From the NCBI GenBank assembly GCA_913060875.1, contig CAJXSL010000002.1, positions 62,001 to 126,000 of the forward strand: 64,000 nucleotides of DNA, read 5' to 3'. Positions 18,296 to 27,804 of the stretch are shown here, in pieces (within the stretch, counting starts at the first letter, position 1; the number at the start of each line of letters is the position of its first letter). This DNA is from an uncultured Desulfobacteraceae bacterium. Its GTDB lineage: Bacteria; Desulfobacterota; Desulfobacteria; Desulfobacterales; UBA5852. Under the pieces are notes generated by a model. It searched no databases and was not told the DNA's origin. It saw only the letters and a list, made by a program, of their open reading frames with translations. The position numbers and the translations under genes are program-made.

Positions 18296-19072
18296 ATGTG
18301 CCTTATTGTTTTCGCCTATCGCGTCCATCCGGATTTTCCCATCATCATCGCTGCCAACCGGGATGAATTCTATGCCCGTCCGACCCGCCCCCTGTCTGCA
18401 TGGACGGACGGATCGGACATCGTGGCCGGACGCGACCTCAAAGGCGGGGGCACATGGATGGGGATCACCCGGCGTGGCCGCCTGGCGGCTTTGACCAACT
18501 ATCGCGAACCGGGCCTCCAGGTGGCGGAAGCCCCCTCACGTGGGCACTTGGTGAAGGATTTTTTGACGGGTTCGGAAAGCTTAAACGATTACATTAAAAA
18601 AATGACCCGAACAGGTCAACGATACAATGGATTCAATATGATTCTATCGGCGGGCAATCAGTGGATTTACTATTCCAACCGGAATAAGGGTACCCAGACG
18701 CTGCCGCCCGGGGTTCATGGGTTGAGCAATCACCTGCTCAATACGCCCTGGCCTAAAGTGGTGCGCAGCTGCCGGGCCGTGGAAACGCTTCTGGCCCGGA
18801 AGGGGCCACCGGATGTGGAAAACTTGATGCAAATTCTCCAGGACCGCACCATTCCCCCGGATGGGGACCTGCCCGACACCGGCATTGGCATGGAATGGGA
18901 GCGCCGATTGGGATCCATCTTCATTCAGAGCGAGATTTACGGCACCCGCTCGTCCACGGTGCTGCTTGCCGCCGCAGACGGCAGCGTCCGGATCCGCGAA
19001 CGCACTTTTGAGCCCGACGGATCCACTGGGGACGTCGAATGGAAGCTCCGCATCCCGATCAACCCGGCGTAG
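18296..19072 (+). CDS. NRDE family protein (TANGO2-like)
   Basis: The 258-residue protein begins MCLIVFAYR and has the family name motif AANRDEFYARPT at about residues 19-30. GGGTWMGITRRGRLAALTNY follows, and near the C-terminus IYGTRSSTVLL, all typical of NRDE/TANGO2 proteins. These resemble Ntn-hydrolase folds with Cys2 as the possible nucleophile, but no activity is proven; TANGO2 is linked to haem or lipid handling in animals. The start at 18296 is set by the invariant MCLIV. A longer frame reaches back across the thiolase gene antisense and is not coding. Confidence 0.88.
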   Translation: MCLIVFAYRVHPDFPIIIAANRDEFYARPTRPLSAWTDGSDIVAGRDLKGGGTWMGITRRGRLAALTNYREPGLQVAEAPSRGHLVKDFLTGSESLNDYIKKMTRTGQRYNGFNMILSAGNQWIYYSNRNKGTQTLPPGVHGLSNHLLNTPWPKVVRSCRAVETLLARKGPPDVENLMQILQDRTIPPDGDLPDTGIGMEWERRLGSIFIQSEIYGTRSSTVLLAAADGSVRIRERTFEPDGSTGDVEWKLRIPINPA

Positions 19073-19085
19073 TCATTTCAGACGA

Positions 19086-19532
19086 TTAGGCATCGTCCTC
19101 GCGGACAATCATCACCGAACAGGCGGCCTTCTGGGAGACCCTTTTGGTCACACTGCCGAAAAGCACCAGCCCCATTCCAGACAGGCCATAGGACCCCATG
19201 ACCACCAAATCGACCCCCCGTTCTTCGAGAAAGGCCAGTATCTCCGTGGACACATGCCCGTCGAGCACCACAAACTGCGGCGTGACATTGGGCGTGGTGT
19301 TTCCGTAACGCTCACGCATACGTTCCTGAAGCTGCATCAGGATGGTTTCGCGGGGTGCTTCTTCCGGAGGAATCCATTCCGCTTCGGTCAATACCGGGTT
19401 AACCACCGGGGGCAGCACATGAAGGATGAAAAGGGTTGCCCCGAAACGATTGGCCAAATCCCCTGCGGCCGCCACGGCCTTGTCGGCATTGTCGGAAAAA
19501 TCCGTGCAGCATGCAATGGTTCGAATCGTCAT
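19086..19532 (-). CDS. Universal stress protein (UspA family)
   Basis: The 148-residue single-domain Usp has TIACCTDFSDNADKAV at the N-terminus and the ATP-binding loop MGSYGLSGMGLVLFGSVTKR, fitting G-2x-G-9x-G-S. The C-terminal strand is CSVMIV. It therefore probably binds ATP. It is the last gene of a minus-strand cluster der-rarA-CBS-usp and follows the CBS gene by 24 bases. Usp and CBS proteins often occur together and both sense adenine nucleotides. Confidence 0.9.
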   Translation of the reverse strand: MTIRTIACCTDFSDNADKAVAAAGDLANRFGATLFILHVLPPVVNPVLTEAEWIPPEEAPRETILMQLQERMRERYGNTTPNVTPQFVVLDGHVSTEILAFLEERGVDLVVMGSYGLSGMGLVLFGSVTKRVSQKAACSVMIVREDDA

Positions 19533-19556
19533 ACCCCCTCCTTGTACAAGTGTCGG

Positions 19557-20021
19557 TCAGGCCTCTGACGGCCCGGACATAAGGGTGCGCAGCATGTCTT
19601 CCTTGCCGATAATTCCCACCAGCTTTTTTTGATCCACCACCGGCAGGGTATGCAGTTTCTTTTCCACCATCAGGGAGGCAATTTCTTCGAGCGGGGTGTC
19701 GGGCCCCACCGTGACCGGACCGACCGACATGGCCTGCTCGACGCGCGTCGCCGCTATTTTCTGGACTTCCTTTTCGAACTGTTTGGCCGAAGTCAGGGAA
19801 ATGTAGCCATCCAACAGCGTAAACAGCGATGGCAGGGGAATCCGCTTCTGCTGGGCGATCATGTCGCTCTGGCAGACAATCCCCACCAGTTTCTGCTGGT
19901 CATCCACCACCGGCAGGCCGTTGATACGATGTTCCAGCAGGATCCGGGTGGCATGGGTGATGTCCGTGTCCGGGGTGACGGTAATGACGTCGCGGGTCAT
20001 GATGTCTTGGGCGGTTCGCAT
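19557..20021 (-). CDS. Two-CBS-domain protein
   Basis: The 154-residue protein is a tandem of CBS domains (about 8-60 and 95-150). Both have the GLPVVD/TLPVVD and LVGIV/LVGIIGKEDML motifs that form the nucleotide-binding cleft. A loop of about 30 residues with FTLLDGYISL separates them. Such free-standing Bateman modules bind AMP, ADP, ATP or S-adenosylmethionine and regulate a partner. The start at 20021 has GAGGTCGAC upstream and opens with MRTAQDIMTRDVITV, the usual opening. The upstream extension in frame lacks support. Confidence 0.9.
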   Translation of the reverse strand: MRTAQDIMTRDVITVTPDTDITHATRILLEHRINGLPVVDDQQKLVGIVCQSDMIAQQKRIPLPSLFTLLDGYISLTSAKQFEKEVQKIAATRVEQAMSVGPVTVGPDTPLEEIASLMVEKKLHTLPVVDQKKLVGIIGKEDMLRTLMSGPSEA

Positions 20022-20131
20022 GTCGACCTCTTTCGCTGGAAGGGTGGTTGGAAACGTAACGGTCCCGGTTGTGACATCCGGAACAAACAATTTAATGCTC
20101 ACTAAAAAAATAGGGCCGCATTCCCCTTCTG

Positions 20132-21514
20132 TCAAGACGTTTCGGCACCCCGCCGCCCTTCGGGACGTCGTTTCTTTTTGGTCAGCCGCCGCCAGCGGTC
20201 CAAACGCTGCTTGACCGCTTTTTCGTAGCCGCGTTCCGACGGACGGTAATAGAGATGGCTCTCGATTTCCGGGGGCAGATAGGACTGGGCCACGAAAGCA
20301 TCTTCGTAGTCGTGGGCATAGCGATAGTCGGCACCATATCCCAAGTCTTTCATCAGTCCGGTGGGCGCGTTGCGGATGTGCAGGGGAACCGCCAGACTGC
20401 CATGGCGACGCGCGGCTTCCCGGGCCCCCTTGTAGGCGGTGTAGACGGCATTGCTTTTCGGGGCGGTGGCCAGATGGACCGCCACCTGGGCCAGCGCCAG
20501 TTCACCTTCGGGGGGCCCTAAAAACCGAAAGGCCTCGACGCCGTTGAGGGCCACGCTAAGGGCCTGGGGATCGGCCAGCCCAATGTCCTCGGAGGCAAAG
20601 CGCACCATGCGGCGGGCAATGTAGAGGGGATCCTCGCCGGCGGCCAGCATGCGCGCCAGCCAATAAAGGGCGGCATCGGGGTCACTGCCCCGGAGGCTCT
20701 TGTGCAGGGCGGAAATCAGGTTGAAGTGCTCTTCCCCGGATTTATCGTAGCGCAGGGCTTTTTTTTGCAGAACCGTTTCCAGGTCGGCCAGGCGAATCAC
20801 CGGTGCATCGTTCTCCGCCCCCTGCGTTTCCCGGCGCATGCACAGGGCCACGGCCATTTCCAGGTTATTGAGGGCGCTGCGGGCGTCCCCGTCGGCAACC
20901 CGCACCAGAAAATCAAGGGCCTGGGGGTCGATGCGGCAGTTCATGCGGCCCACCCCCCTCTCCTCATCGGCAAGCGCCTGACGGATAATGGCGGTGAGAG
21001 ATTCCGGATTATGAGGCTGTAGGACCACCACACGGCAGCGGGACATGAGGGCCGGGATGACTTCAAAGGACGGGTTTTCAGTGGTGGCGCCAATCAGGGT
21101 AATCAGGCCGGTTTCCACGTGGTGTAAAAAGGCGTCCTGCTGGGCCTTGTTGAAGCGGTGGATTTCATCGACGAAAAGAAGAGTCCGCCGGTGATGATGG
21201 TCGCGCAGCTGCCGGGCCTCCTGGATCACCTGGCGGATGTCCTTGACCCCGCTCAAGACCGCTGAAAATTCAACAAAACGGGCCTCGGAAGCCCGGGCGA
21301 TCAGCCGGGCGAGCGTTGTCTTGCCGCACCCCGGCGGCCCCCAGAGAATCATGGAAAACAGCCTTCGGGCCGCTATGGCCTGCCGGATCAGGCTCCCCTC
21401 ACCCGCTGCTTCGCTCTGCCCGATAAAATCGTCCAAGGTCCGGGGGCGCATGCGATCGGCGAGGGGGGCTTCAACCGCCATCTTGGTTTTGGCATTGTAT
21501 TCAAAAAGGTCCAC
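20132..21514 (-). CDS. rarA: Replication-associated recombination protein A (MgsA/RarA)
   Basis: The 460-residue AAA+ ATPase acts at stalled replication forks. It carries the N-terminal [18 protein letters not shown], Walker [16 protein letters not shown], Walker [21 protein letters not shown], sensor 1 [11 protein letters not shown] and the C-terminal tetramer domain motif [20 protein letters not shown]. All functional elements are intact. It lies 61 bases after der on the same strand. Confidence 0.95.
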   Translation of the reverse strand: MDLFEYNAKTKMAVEAPLADRMRPRTLDDFIGQSEAAGEGSLIRQAIAARRLFSMILWGPPGCGKTTLARLIARASEARFVEFSAVLSGVKDIRQVIQEARQLRDHHHRRTLLFVDEIHRFNKAQQDAFLHHVETGLITLIGATTENPSFEVIPALMSRCRVVVLQPHNPESLTAIIRQALADEERGVGRMNCRIDPQALDFLVRVADGDARSALNNLEMAVALCMRRETQGAENDAPVIRLADLETVLQKKALRYDKSGEEHFNLISALHKSLRGSDPDAALYWLARMLAAGEDPLYIARRMVRFASEDIGLADPQALSVALNGVEAFRFLGPPEGELALAQVAVHLATAPKSNAVYTAYKGAREAARRHGSLAVPLHIRNAPTGLMKDLGYGADYRYAHDYEDAFVAQSYLPPEIESHLYYRPSERGYEKAVKQRLDRWRRLTKKKRRPEGRRGAETS

Positions 21515-21575
21515 GGTCGATTCCCTTGCCGGTTGCGTGAAGCGGTCGCTGCGGGACCATGACGTGAGCGGCGCC

Positions 21576-22964
21576 CTACCTGCGTTTGGAGGATGACCGC
21601 CGTTTGCGCCCTATGCGTTTTTTCTCCCGCTTGGCCGGTCGATCTTTGAATTCCATACGGCCGGAGCGCTGACGCAGCAACAGCCGTATCGGTGCCTTAT
21701 CCAGGCCGGTGGAACGGCGAATCTGGTTGAGAAGGTAGCGGCGGTAGGAAAAATGAACGGCTTCCGGATAATTGACAAAAAGGACGAACGTGGGCGGCTG
21801 GGATGACGCCTGGGTGGCATAGTAAAATTTGATGCGCCGGCCGCGATGCAGCGAAGGTTCGTTTTCGACCATAGCCTTTTCGAGAATCCTGTTGAGCCGC
21901 CCGGTGGGAACACGTGCCGTGTATTGGTCGTAAACCTCTTTCACCATTTCAAAAATCCGCTGCACCCGCTGGCCCGTGAGAGCGGAAATGGTCATGACCG
22001 GTGCGAAGGCCAGAAATTTGGCTTCCTGGTGCAGCCGTTCATTGTAGATCTTGACCGTACGATGGTCTTTAGCGACAAGATCCCACTTGTTGAGCAGAAA
22101 AATACACCCGCAGCCCCGATCATGGGCGTATCCGGCCACGCTGATATCCTGGTCGGTAATCCCTTCCGACGCGTCGATCAGAATCAGGGCGACATCGCAG
22201 CGCTCCAGACTGCGCAAGGCTTTCAGGACGGAAAACTTTTCAAGCTTCTCGGAAACCCGTCCTTTACGCCGGATACCGGCCGTATCGATAAGGCGGTACT
22301 GTTTGCCATAATAAGTGATGACCGAATCGACGGCATCCCGGGTGGTCCCGGGGGTGTCGCTCACCAGGTGACGCTGCTTGCCGGTCAGCCGGTTGATCAG
22401 GGAGGATTTGCCCACATTGGGTCGCCCCACCACGGCGAGTTTGATCTCGTCCCGAGGTGATTCGGTGGATGGTTTGAAGGTCGCCACCAGGGCGTCCAGC
22501 AAATCGATCAGACCATGCCGGTGCTCGGCGGAAAGGGGGTAAAGCGTTTCGAGCCCCAGCCGGTAAAAATCCACCAGGGCGTTTTCCTGTTCCGGGGCAT
22601 CGATTTTGTTGACCGTGTAGAAGACGGGTTTTTCGGCGTTGCGCAGGTGATCGACGATGTCCCGGTCGTAGGGGGACAGACCGTGCTTGCCGTCCATCAT
22701 CATGATCACCGCATCGGCGTCTTCGATGGCCTGGAACACCTGCCCGCGGATGGCGTCGGCAAACTGATCATCCACCTGCCCGGAAAACCCGCCCGTATCG
22801 ACAACGGTAAAAAGCCGGCCTTCCCATTCGGCATCCCCGTAATTGCGGTCACGGGTGACCCCCGGCAAATCATCCACCAGAGCGTCACGACTGCGGGTCA
22901 GGCGATTGAAAAGCGTGGACTTGCCCACATTGGGGCGTCCCACCAGAGCGACGATGGGTTTCAT
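21576..22964 (-). CDS. der: Ribosome-assembly GTPase Der (EngA)
   Basis: The 462-residue protein has two tandem GTPase domains, each with its own G1 loop: [15 protein letters not shown] near residue 8 and [15 protein letters not shown] near 183. G3 motifs DTGG and DTAG and NKxD motifs VNKID and LNKWD are present, followed by the KH-like C-terminal domain. It helps mature the 50S subunit. The start at 22964 is the conserved MKPIVALVG. The ORF extends further upstream but the extra 59 residues are unlike the family. The C-terminus ends in a basic tail. Confidence 0.95.
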   Translation of the reverse strand: MKPIVALVGRPNVGKSTLFNRLTRSRDALVDDLPGVTRDRNYGDAEWEGRLFTVVDTGGFSGQVDDQFADAIRGQVFQAIEDADAVIMMMDGKHGLSPYDRDIVDHLRNAEKPVFYTVNKIDAPEQENALVDFYRLGLETLYPLSAEHRHGLIDLLDALVATFKPSTESPRDEIKLAVVGRPNVGKSSLINRLTGKQRHLVSDTPGTTRDAVDSVITYYGKQYRLIDTAGIRRKGRVSEKLEKFSVLKALRSLERCDVALILIDASEGITDQDISVAGYAHDRGCGCIFLLNKWDLVAKDHRTVKIYNERLHQEAKFLAFAPVMTISALTGQRVQRIFEMVKEVYDQYTARVPTGRLNRILEKAMVENEPSLHRGRRIKFYYATQASSQPPTFVLFVNYPEAVHFSYRRYLLNQIRRSTGLDKAPIRLLLRQRSGRMEFKDRPAKREKKRIGRKRRSSSKRR

Positions 22965-23118
22965 GATGGTTATAGCCTGTCCTGGGTTGAATTTCTTGGC
23001 ATTGCACGGGGGCCAAACAGCTTCAGGGGTGTGGGTATATCCCAGACCGGCCGATATTGTCAATTGGATGAAGACCTTGTCGGTCAATGGTTGGGGCGGG
23101 TGAGCCCCGCATTCCCGT

Positions 23119-23147
23119 TTGACAATGCCCCCCATCTTCATTAAAAT
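23119..23147 (+). promoter_or_regulatory. Strong sigma-70 promoter for the Rrf2 regulator gene
   Basis: TTGACA (23119-23124), a 17-base spacer and TAAAAT (23142-23147), 60 bases before the Rrf2 start codon. TTAA occurs at both ends of a 20-base stretch overlapping the -10 box (23141-23160). This could be an operator for autoregulation. Confidence 0.7.
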
Positions 23148-23206
23148 TGTGGGGAATTAACAAGGACACTACCCGAAGCGAACAGGACCCGAAGGTCCGG
23201 AACGTC

Positions 23207-23671
23207 ATGCTGATAACGCAAAAACATAAATACGCCCTGCGGGCGATTTACGAACTGGGCAAACGCCAGGACACCGGCCCGGTCAAACTGGCCTTGATTG
23301 CCAAAGCCCAGGCGATCCCCCTGCGTTTCCTGGAAGTGATCATGGCCGAACTCAAGCCTTCCGGCATGGTGGCCTCCAAGCGGGGCTATTACGGCGGCTA
23401 CACCCTCCTGCAGTCGCCCCGGGACATCTCCGTTGGTGATATCTTCCGTTTTCTGGATGATGCCCAGTCCCAGGACCGTTGCAACGCCTGTGACGCCAAG
23501 GAGAACTGCCCCCTGCACGGCGAATGCGCCTTCATGCCCATGTGGAACCGGGTCCAGGACGCGATCTACGATGTCTACAATCAGACCACCATCCAGGATC
23601 TTCTCAACAACGAAAACGATCTCCAAATGATCACGGCGTCGACACCGCAACAGTCCGCGATCGGCACTTGA
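23207..23671 (+). CDS. Rrf2 family transcriptional regulator with Cys cluster
   Basis: The 154-residue winged-helix regulator opens with LITQKHKYALRAIYELGKR. The recognition part is GYYGGYTLLQSPRDISVGDI. The effector loop RCNACDAKENCPLHGEC (about 89-105) has four Cys and one His, a pattern like the [2Fe-2S] or NO/redox-sensing sites of IscR, NsrR and RsrR. The start at 23207 is the typical Rrf2 start; the longer frame adds 20 unlike residues. The stop is two bases before the next start, so it is coupled to the Cys-rich protein gene that follows, which is a likely regulated target. Confidence 0.9.
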   Translation: MLITQKHKYALRAIYELGKRQDTGPVKLALIAKAQAIPLRFLEVIMAELKPSGMVASKRGYYGGYTLLQSPRDISVGDIFRFLDDAQSQDRCNACDAKENCPLHGECAFMPMWNRVQDAIYDVYNQTTIQDLLNNENDLQMITASTPQQSAIGT

Positions 23672-23673
23672 AC

Positions 23674-24552
23674 ATGACCACACCGTCTTCACCCGCAACC
23701 TCCGCCACCTCGAACGGGGAATCGTTGGACACCGCCGCTGACCAGGAAGGCTATCTCTGCCAGGTTAACACCCATGTTTCCTGCGGGGCCTGCTGCGGGC
23801 TCTATAATGTTCGGGTGGCGTCCCGCGACGCTCTGGTGTCCATCCTCAGGGCACGCACCGAACAGTTCCGGAAAATCCCGCGTACGGTGGACGCCATTTT
23901 CGACTTCAAGAAAAACGTCGAAACGCGTGAAGGCCTGGAACGCCCCATGCCGGAGTTTCACCATTGCCCCTTCCTGGGTCTTATCGGTCCGGAACACGCT
24001 ACGGTGGGGTGCCTGCTGCATCCTCAGGGAGAGGGCAACAACGGCATGGATTTCAGGAGCGTCAGCTATTACGGGGGCATGACCTGCCATATCTACTACT
24101 GTCCTTCAACCCGACTGCTCCCGTTGCGCTACCGCCAAATCATTCGCAGTGTGATGGACGACTGGTACCTTTACGGCTTGATCGTAACGGAAACCAAACT
24201 GCTCCAGGCGTTTTTCGAAGAGCTGGAAGACCGGATGAACCGTCCGCTTTATGCCCAGGATTTCACCACCTGCCATGCCAGCCGGGAAGCCCTGAAACAC
24301 CTTTTCCTGCTGCGGGTCAGTTGGCCGTTTCGATCCCCCGACAACCATCGTGTGGCCAACTATTTTTTTAACGACCATCTCTATACCCGGCCGTCCCTCG
24401 CCGTCCATTGGAAAGGCCGGGGAATATCCCGTTACCGCCTGATTCTTGAGGAATTGGAAACCGACCCGGTTTGCGAACACGCCCTGCGTCAGGCCGAACT
24501 GTATCTTGACGACCGGTTCAAACAAGTCCAGCATGCCCTGGAAACGGCATGA
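23674..24552 (+). CDS. Cys-rich protein of unknown function (CGACC family), paralogue 1
   Basis: The 292-residue protein has conserved Cys motifs: LCQVNTHVSCGACCGLYNV (about 31-50), HHCPFLGLIG (about 106-115), VGCLLHPQ (about 122-130) and CHIYYCPST (about 147-155). The CGACC core recalls the zinc or iron-chelating YkgJ/UPF0153 motif, but the rest is unlike it. The C-terminal half is helical. A second copy lies at 40611-41453 on the minus strand. It follows the Rrf2 gene by two bases, suggesting redox or iron-sulfur control. The start at 23674 is set by this coupling. The function is unknown; metal or cluster binding is inference. Confidence 0.8.
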   Translation: MTTPSSPATSATSNGESLDTAADQEGYLCQVNTHVSCGACCGLYNVRVASRDALVSILRARTEQFRKIPRTVDAIFDFKKNVETREGLERPMPEFHHCPFLGLIGPEHATVGCLLHPQGEGNNGMDFRSVSYYGGMTCHIYYCPSTRLLPLRYRQIIRSVMDDWYLYGLIVTETKLLQAFFEELEDRMNRPLYAQDFTTCHASREALKHLFLLRVSWPFRSPDNHRVANYFFNDHLYTRPSLAVHWKGRGISRYRLILEELETDPVCEHALRQAELYLDDRFKQVQHALETA

Positions 24553-24580
24553 TCCCCCCAGCAACCGAAAGCTTTGCGCC

Positions 24581-25054
24581 ATGACACCCCATCCTAAAAA
24601 AATCGCTGCCGTTGGACCCAATCAGCGGTTGTTCTGCTATGGCACCCTGCAAATCCCCGCCGTGCTCGAGGCGGTTATCGGGCGGCCATTGCACGGGGTT
24701 CGCGCCTACCTGCCCGGATACGCCCCGTTTCAAGTCCGTCAGGCGGAATATCCCGGTCTCGTCCGGTCTCCCGGCCACGTCACCCCCGGAAGACTTTATC
24801 GCGATACCACCGCCGCCGAAATCGCCATACTCGATCGTTTTGAAGGCCGCCTGTACCGGCGCCGGGATCAAGTCGTCGTGATGGAAAACGGGTTGCGAAC
24901 CCAGGCGTGGGTCTACATGGTGGCCGCCGGACGGGACAAACAGGTTACGGCGACCCCGTGGCGGCTGGAACATTTCCTGCGCACCGTATACCCCCGGTTC
25001 ATGAAACGCTTCGTGGAGGATCGTCGCGAACAGTTTGAGCCGGAACCGTCATGA
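24581..25054 (+). CDS. Gamma-glutamylcyclotransferase-like (AIG2/GGCT) protein
   Basis: The 157-residue protein carries the family motif LFCYGTLQIPAVLEAVIGR. GVRAYLPGYAPFQVR, YPGLVRSPGHVTPGRLY and EIAILDRFEG follow. These match GGCT-like folds, where YGTL binds gamma-glutamyl substrates and a Glu acts as base; the Glu in DRFEG may play that role. Members release 5-oxoproline from gamma-glutamyl amino acids or amines. The substrate is not known here. It lies 28 bases after the Cys-rich gene, so it is probably in the same operon. The Shine-Dalgarno sequence is weak. Confidence 0.85.
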   Translation: MTPHPKKIAAVGPNQRLFCYGTLQIPAVLEAVIGRPLHGVRAYLPGYAPFQVRQAEYPGLVRSPGHVTPGRLYRDTTAAEIAILDRFEGRLYRRRDQVVVMENGLRTQAWVYMVAAGRDKQVTATPWRLEHFLRTVYPRFMKRFVEDRREQFEPEPS

Positions 25055-25436
25055 CGATCTGCGATTGAAACGCACCCGAAGTTGCCGTCATCACCCGTCC
25101 GGGAGCGCCCGGCAGCGCGGCGAAGAACAAACCATTGCATCCGTTTTGTCCGCTTACCGCCCCCTGAAGGCGATCGCGCCACCAAACGCACGGGATGGCG
25201 CATTGGCCTGCCTTTCCATCCGCCTATAGCCGTTAATCGACAGACGCCGATCTTGCTTTTCACCTGAACGATCTTAGGTTAGACCCAATTCAATCGTGGT
25301 TTCCAATTGTAGTCCCGTGAATAGCGAGAAGAATCCGGCCGCTCCGGCTCGGCGGGCACAATGGAAGTTGTCGGTCCCTGACAATCACCAATTGTTCCAC
25401 CGAAAAAATTCAACTCGTACGAAAGGAGTTTCAGCC
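25055..25436. other. 382-base non-coding gap
   Basis: Both strands hold only short frames with no family resemblance. I see no convincing terminator. Near the 3' end a GAAAGGAG ribosome-binding site serves the next gene. The rest is unexplained. Confidence 0.4.
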
Positions 25437-25859
25437 ATGAAAGAAAAACGCAATTTACACCTTAAAGTACAGGAATTGTGCGACTGCTATACAACCACCG
25501 ACCCCCTGCAGGAAATGTCACGCCTGCCGGATGACCAAGACAAGGAAGAGAGCGCCCTGAAGTGGCTGGCCCTGACGGCCCTCCATGGCATCAACAACAA
25601 TGCCAGTAAAATTACGATGCGCCGGTCCCCGGAAGGAAGCGTAACCGTCACGGCGGAGTATCGACGGTCCGAGCTGCCGTCACCGGGCACTGAAGTGGGT
25701 GACCATATTTTCAAGGCCGTGCGCGAAATTACCCATATCGATGCGGCCAAGGGCAAAACCCAACTGGCGCTGGGCGTACGGGACAGCAGTGTCGATCTTC
25801 GGGTCAAGTTGAAATCCAAGGACGGGCAGGAGAAAATTTCAATCAAGTTTCCGGAATAA
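25437..25859 (+). CDS. Hypothetical protein, 140 residues
   Basis: I do not recognise a named family. The product is a small soluble protein with a charged helical first half (motifs VQELCDCYTTTDPLQEM and DKEESALKWLALTALHGI). A beta-rich second half follows, with alternating charged and hydrophobic residues (SVTVTAEYRRSELP, ending GQEKISIKFPE). The start at 25437 has an excellent GAAAGGAG Shine-Dalgarno sequence. I recall similar proteins in Desulfobacterota, always with this layout. The gene is alone between two non-coding gaps. Confidence 0.75.
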   Translation: MKEKRNLHLKVQELCDCYTTTDPLQEMSRLPDDQDKEESALKWLALTALHGINNNASKITMRRSPEGSVTVTAEYRRSELPSPGTEVGDHIFKAVREITHIDAAKGKTQLALGVRDSSVDLRVKLKSKDGQEKISIKFPE

Positions 25860-25970
25860 TGTCTCCTGTATCGCCATACGAAAAATTCGCAGCAGGTTTT
25901 AGGGATTCCTTCACGTCATACCGGATGGTATCCTCCGGAATGGATCAAAGCACAAGCGACAGGAGGCATT

Positions 25971-26591
25971 ATGCGGCCTGACAGCCATTGGGCATCCGTT
26001 ATCATTCCTTTGAGTCTGGTTCTTTTTCTGGTGACCGGATGTGCGACATCACCGACGCATGACGGTTTCGTGCAACCACCGCAGCCTTCACAGTCTTTGG
26101 ATACGTCATTCCTCAAGCCGGGGTTGGCGGTCCTGTACTTCAAACATGCTTTTGTCCGGGATCTGGACAATCTGCCCCAGGGCGAAAAGGCGCGTGAAAA
26201 GGGATGGTCGGGAGATCCCATCCCTTACCTGAACCACCAGTTCGGCCGCAGTTTCATATTCGACAGCGGCACCAACCGCGGCATCGCCATGGAAATGAGC
26301 GGTTTCATCCGCCTCGACAAACCCGGCACCTATGGTTTCCAGGCCAACACCAACGATGGCTTCCGGCTTTACATCGATGGCCGCCGTCTGATCGATGATC
26401 CGAGCTGGCATTCCGACCGACTCTCTCCCGTGGCCCAACTTGTCATCGCTAAACCGGGCTGGTATTCGCTGCGTCTGCGTTATTTTCAACGTAAAGGAAC
26501 GGCATCCCTTCAACTGTACTGGTCGCCCCCCGGCCAGGACACCTTTGCCATTGTCCCCGCCGAAGTGCTTGCACATCAGCAGGCCTATTGA
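25971..26591 (+). CDS. PA14-domain lipoprotein
   Basis: The 206-residue protein starts with a lipoprotein signal (lipobox LVTGC, lipidated Cys at ~25). The PA14 domain covers about 45-200. It holds ALDxL-type and turn motifs: GLAVLYFKHAF, GFIRLDKPGTYGFQANTNDG, FRLYIDGRRLIDDPSWH, YSLRLRYFQRKGTASLQLYW. PA14 domains bind carbohydrates in glycosidases, adhesins and toxins. The strand order matches the sugar-binding form, including the DG loop. It has no catalytic partner, so a sugar-binding or envelope role is inferred. The start is supported by ACAGGAGGC. Confidence 0.85.
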   Translation: MRPDSHWASVIIPLSLVLFLVTGCATSPTHDGFVQPPQPSQSLDTSFLKPGLAVLYFKHAFVRDLDNLPQGEKAREKGWSGDPIPYLNHQFGRSFIFDSGTNRGIAMEMSGFIRLDKPGTYGFQANTNDGFRLYIDGRRLIDDPSWHSDRLSPVAQLVIAKPGWYSLRLRYFQRKGTASLQLYWSPPGQDTFAIVPAEVLAHQQAY

Positions 26592-26629
26592 TATAGCTGC
26601 TGACCGTCTTAAAACGCAAACCGGGGATT

Positions 26630-27715
26630 ATGATGCATCGCTACCGACTTATCTTCGACGGCCACATTCAGCCCCAGGCGTCCCCTGGGGACGTCCGTCA
26701 GCAACTTGCCGACCTGTTTAAGGTCGAAGCGGCACAAATCGAAGCGCTTTTTTCCAAGCCTCCGGTGGTGCTCAAGGAAAATCTGACATACGAGGCGGCG
26801 CTCAAGGATAAATCCGAATTTGAAGCGACCGGCGCTCTCTGCCGTCTCGAGCCCCAATCCCCGCCTGCCGCTGCTTCCGCATGGGAGCGCCTATCCCGAT
26901 CCACCCGGCAGGCCGCAGGAGAGAAGACAGGGACAGGTTCCGCCGAACGCCGATTCGGCCTCTTGCATCCCTATGGTCTGGCTTTTTTTTCACGCCCGTT
27001 CTATGCGGACGTCATCGCCCACTGGCGTGGGGTGGCGTTCGTCCACCTGCTGGTTGTTCTCCTGTTTTCCTCCGTCGCTTATATGGTCCATTTCCAGAGG
27101 CTGATCACGGTCCTCATCACGGAGGAGGCGCCGGCCCTTATCGACCAGATTCCCGATATCGTCATCCAGGACGGCCGTGTCCGGGTGAATGTGGATGAGC
27201 CCTACACCATCCGTCGGCCGGGCGGCGGGGAGGTCTTTGCGATCATTGACACCACCGGTGAAATCACCTCCCTCCGTCAGACCGAGGCGATGCTTCTGCT
27301 GACCGAATCCCGTCTGGCTGCCCGGATGAGCGCCCGGGATATCCGGGTACTGGATTTGCGTCAGATCGAATCGCTCCAGATCAACCGGGAAGATGTCACC
27401 CAGTGGCTGCAGGAAGCCCGGAAGTGGTCGCCCTTTGTTCTCTTCCCGATAGCGCTGGGTTTTTCTTTTGTCCTGCGAAGCATCCAGGCGTTGTTTTATG
27501 GCGGACTTGGACTGGTCGTGGCTTCCATGCATCAGGTTCGGCTCTCCTACAGCGCCACCGTCAGTGTCGCCATCATGGCCATGACCCCGTTTCTTCTCCT
27601 GGATGCCCTGTTGGTCCTGATGGATCTGTACCCTCCGCTGTGGAGCATCGTCGGTTTTTTCCTGACCATGGGATATCTTGTTTTCGGTATACGGTCCGCT
27701 GTAAGGAATCAATAA
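26630..27715 (+). CDS. DUF1189-domain membrane protein with an N-terminal repeat-family domain
   Basis: The 361-residue protein starts with a cytoplasmic module of about 70 residues: YRLIFDGHIQPQASPGDV, LADLFKVEAAQIEALFSKPP and VVLKENLTYEAALKDKSEFE. The same module occurs at the start of many deltaproteobacterial proteins. The rest is DUF1189: one helix (~126-148), an extracytoplasmic domain (about 150-265) and four helices (about 270-358). DUF1189 is of unknown function. It follows the PA14 lipoprotein by 38 bases and is probably co-transcribed. Confidence 0.82.
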   Translation: MMHRYRLIFDGHIQPQASPGDVRQQLADLFKVEAAQIEALFSKPPVVLKENLTYEAALKDKSEFEATGALCRLEPQSPPAAASAWERLSRSTRQAAGEKTGTGSAERRFGLLHPYGLAFFSRPFYADVIAHWRGVAFVHLLVVLLFSSVAYMVHFQRLITVLITEEAPALIDQIPDIVIQDGRVRVNVDEPYTIRRPGGGEVFAIIDTTGEITSLRQTEAMLLLTESRLAARMSARDIRVLDLRQIESLQINREDVTQWLQEARKWSPFVLFPIALGFSFVLRSIQALFYGGLGLVVASMHQVRLSYSATVSVAIMAMTPFLLLDALLVLMDLYPPLWSIVGFFLTMGYLVFGIRSAVRNQ

Positions 27716-27804
27716 AACGTCCCGGGCCACCCTACGGGATCAGTGGATCGCATTAGGGCCTATTGGCCTTGGGACGTAAACACCGGCCGGGAGTCGTTCG
27801 CATC

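Noticed and set aside
22965-23141. 59-residue N-terminal extension of Der
   Set aside because: It is unlike the family, and Der proteins begin at the MKPIVALVG start at 22964.
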